13,186 nt of DNA, taken from positions 1 to 13,186 of the forward strand of contig CAYJTF010000024.1 of the NCBI GenBank assembly GCA_964373165.1, given 5' to 3'. The DNA comes from JAGVVZ01 sp964373165 (GTDB lineage Archaea > Aenigmatarchaeota > Aenigmatarchaeia > CG10238-14). The first letter of the stretch is position 1. Each line of letters begins with the position of its first letter. Below the pieces are notes generated by a model. That model did no database searches and had not been told where the DNA came from. It worked only from the letters and a program-made list of their open reading frames with translations. Position numbers and translations under genes: made by a program. Below, piece by piece: positions 12,962 to 13,186 of the stretch.

Positions 12962-13186
12962 TTATTTCAATAATATATCTTCTAATTCTGGTCTCTGTTC
13001 CACTTTCTTTAGCAAAGCCTTCGCCAACTTTATCAGATTCTGTTCATATTCAAACTTCTCCATTATTGCCTCGTTCTTTTGAGGCATTTGACAGACAGAA
13101 CAAAAGTCGCTACCTAACTGCAAAACTGTCTTACATTTTACACATAATGGAGCTTCTTCTTTCTTTTTTTGAGTATACCCGTTTGC
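12962..13186 (-). CDS. Zinc-ribbon C-terminus, probably of an archaeal tyrosine integrase (partial)
   Basis: The last 74 codons of a minus-strand gene that begins beyond the window and ends with TAA at 12962. The visible part has a Lys/Glu linker, a zinc ribbon ('CVKC' then 12 residues later 'CSVC'), and a final amphipathic helix 'NLIKLAKALLKKVEQRPELE'. This tail, a zinc ribbon followed by a helix with 'P-E-L', is typical of archaeal XerC/D-like phage integrases after their catalytic domain. The catalytic Arg, His and Tyr lie outside the window, so the call rests on tail resemblance and context (replication operon, surface cargo). Another zinc-ribbon protein is possible. Confidence 0.45.
   Translation of the reverse strand, partial: ANGYTQKKKEEAPLCVKCKTVLQLGSDFCSVCQMPQKNEAIMEKFEYEQNLIKLAKALLKKVEQRPELEDILLK

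Noticed and set aside
1..13186. CRISPR array, tRNA or rRNA genes
   Set aside because: No regularly spaced direct repeats of CRISPR length, and no tRNA cloverleaf or rRNA-like sequence seen on either strand by eye.

Overview
The window reads as archaeal DNA of low G+C content. The reasons are several A/T-rich boxes about 25 bases upstream of start codons with little or no leader, AbrB-, RHH- and winged-helix-type small regulators, an archaeo-eukaryotic primase, and a surface protein ending in an 'ITGLAV'-type sequence plus a membrane anchor, a tail I associate with DPANN archaea such as Woesearchaeota and Pacearchaeota. The lineage is inferred from gene style only. The combination of a self-contained replication operon, two small regulator genes and the C-terminal end of a probable tyrosine integrase at the right edge suggests an integrated plasmid- or virus-like element. 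No capsid, terminase or portal gene is visible.

Left edge (1-979): the first 11 codons of a HAD-family hydrolase, probably host chromosome, an AbrB-like mini-regulator, and a Fic/Doc-family gene interrupted by an in-frame TAG. Replication region (980-6512, minus strand): eleven genes packed end to end with 4-base ATGA overlaps or gaps of a few bases. The order of transcription is RHH regulator, 27-aa ORF, winged-helix protein, 47-aa ORF, helicase-type ATPase, PriS-like primase with a PriX-like C-terminus, 57-aa ORF, 31-aa Cys-rich ORF, zinc-ribbon/TM/PA14 protein, zinc-ribbon/PH-like membrane protein. The four smallest ORFs were found by reading the gaps between larger genes. A divergent gene of unknown function (6594-7454) shares an intergenic region with three copies of a 9-base operator-like repeat.

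A 415-base gene-free stretch (7455-7869) holds a cluster of AT-rich palindromes with iterated TAACTAT motifs. It is the best candidate in the window for an origin or protein-binding site. Surface region (7870-11442, minus strand): a small membrane or secreted protein, a 686-aa secreted N-sequon-rich protein and a 394-aa anchored surface protein form one operon, with a divergent winged-helix regulator at 11533-11790 and a tandem 11-base repeat between them.

Right region (11883-12911, minus strand): a three-gene operon of two small proteins of unknown function and a caspase-like (clan CD, CHAT/C25-type) protease with a visible His/Cys pair. This is the most interesting candidate for an undescribed system. 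The last 225 bases encode a zinc-ribbon C-terminus that looks like the tail of an archaeal tyrosine integrase and runs off the window.
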